DNA of 64,000 nucleotides, from contig OZ244154.1 of assembly GCA_965216335.1 (NCBI GenBank), positions 3,162,001-3,226,000 on the forward strand, in the 5' to 3' direction. This DNA comes from JAHEJE01 sp965216335. GTDB lineage: Bacteria > Pseudomonadota > Alphaproteobacteria > Rhizobiales > Aestuariivirgaceae. The notes under the pieces are model-generated. The model did no database searches and was not told where the DNA came from. It saw nothing but the letters and a program-made list of their open reading frames with translations. The position numbers were made by a program, and so were the translations under genes. Of the stretch, positions 63,842 through 64,000 are shown in pieces (position 1 is the stretch's first letter; each line of letters begins with the position of its first letter).

Positions 63842-64000
63842 CGACATTGGGGTTTCTTGAGGAGTTTCGTTTCTTAAATGCAATAAGCCTCGGCTCGACA
63901 CCCTCCTGTGGACGTAACGCTTACGGCGCCGGAGGAAGCCTGTTGCCCGCGCCGCAGGCGTCATCCGTCAGCCAATCGAACATCCAATGACCATTGGTCA
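63842..64000. other. Window end, unassigned; possible structured RNA
   Basis: 159 bp. A stem CTCC...GGAG spanning about 63902-63934 encloses a GTAA-CGC-TTAC hairpin near 63916. A GCCTG...CAGGC pairing lies just beyond. No reading frame here has coding character. It could be a structured RNA or leader cut by the window edge; I cannot name it. Confidence 0.3.

Overview
The window is one contiguous, high-G+C chromosomal segment of an alphaproteobacterium, most likely Hyphomicrobiales (Rhizobiales). The main evidence is the gene order zapE-mdh-sucC-sucD-sucA-sucB-lpdA, which is typical of that order. An ArsC-aquaporin pair of Sinorhizobium type and many short palindromic intergenic repeats point the same way. 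Two trimethylamine-dehydrogenase-like flavoproteins and an MttB-family methyltransferase suggest a life on methylated amines and osmolytes. I see no tRNA, rRNA, CRISPR array, complete insertion sequence or phage gene.

Layout. 1-3.1 kb: the end of a tungstate-type binding protein faces an operon of protocatechuate 3,4-dioxygenase (pcaH, pcaG) and an excisionase-type HTH protein fused to a periplasmic-binding-like domain. 3.5-4.7 kb: a START-like domain fused to a site-2 protease. 4.8-15.5 kb: the TCA operon region (zapE, mdh, sucCDAB, lpdA). 15.9-19.5 kb: a TMADH/DgcA-like flavoprotein and an MttB-family methyltransferase. 19.9-24.4 kb: an LtaS/MdoB-like membrane protein, a BetI-like TetR repressor, an ArgE-like deacetylase and a LysR regulator. 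24.4-39.4 kb: a purine-degradation island with uraH, xdhABC, a nucleoside/purine-type ABC transporter, puuD, uraD, guaD and puuE on the plus strand, and allA facing them. 39.5-53.9 kb: a tandem-Usp/DASS transporter pair, M20 peptidases, a glutamine amidotransferase-like protein, an M8-like metalloprotease, a PPOX/GNAT/PPOX operon with a divergent MocR regulator, an agmatinase-type ureohydrolase and unassigned proteins. 54.5-60.6 kb: arsC-aqpS, an amidinotransferase, a PCuAC copper chaperone, MOSC, TSUP and EamA proteins, and an RlpA-like protein. 60.8-63.2 kb: a second TMADH-like flavoprotein followed by a small monooxygenase-fold protein.

How it works together. The purine island encodes guanine -> xanthine (GuaD) -> urate (XdhAB, matured by XdhC) -> 5-hydroxyisourate (PuuD) -> OHCU (UraH) -> allantoin (UraD) -> allantoate (PuuE), with ureidoglycolate cleavage by AllA. 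The step from allantoate to ureidoglycolate is not encoded here. The dehydrogenase components SucAB-Lpd, succinyl-CoA synthetase and Mdh form one block of central metabolism.

The non-coding layer is unusually rich. Three fold-back elements of 260-272 bp have long terminal inverted repeats that differ from element to element. A G-rich/C-rich palindromic repeat family lies mostly in gaps upstream of genes. A 95-bp repeat occurs in two inverted copies. A 97-bp palindromic element sits in frame inside xdhC. Candidates for new biology are this xdhC insertion, the flavoprotein pair with divergent active sites next to MttB, the START-S2P fusion and the pcaHG-linked regulator.
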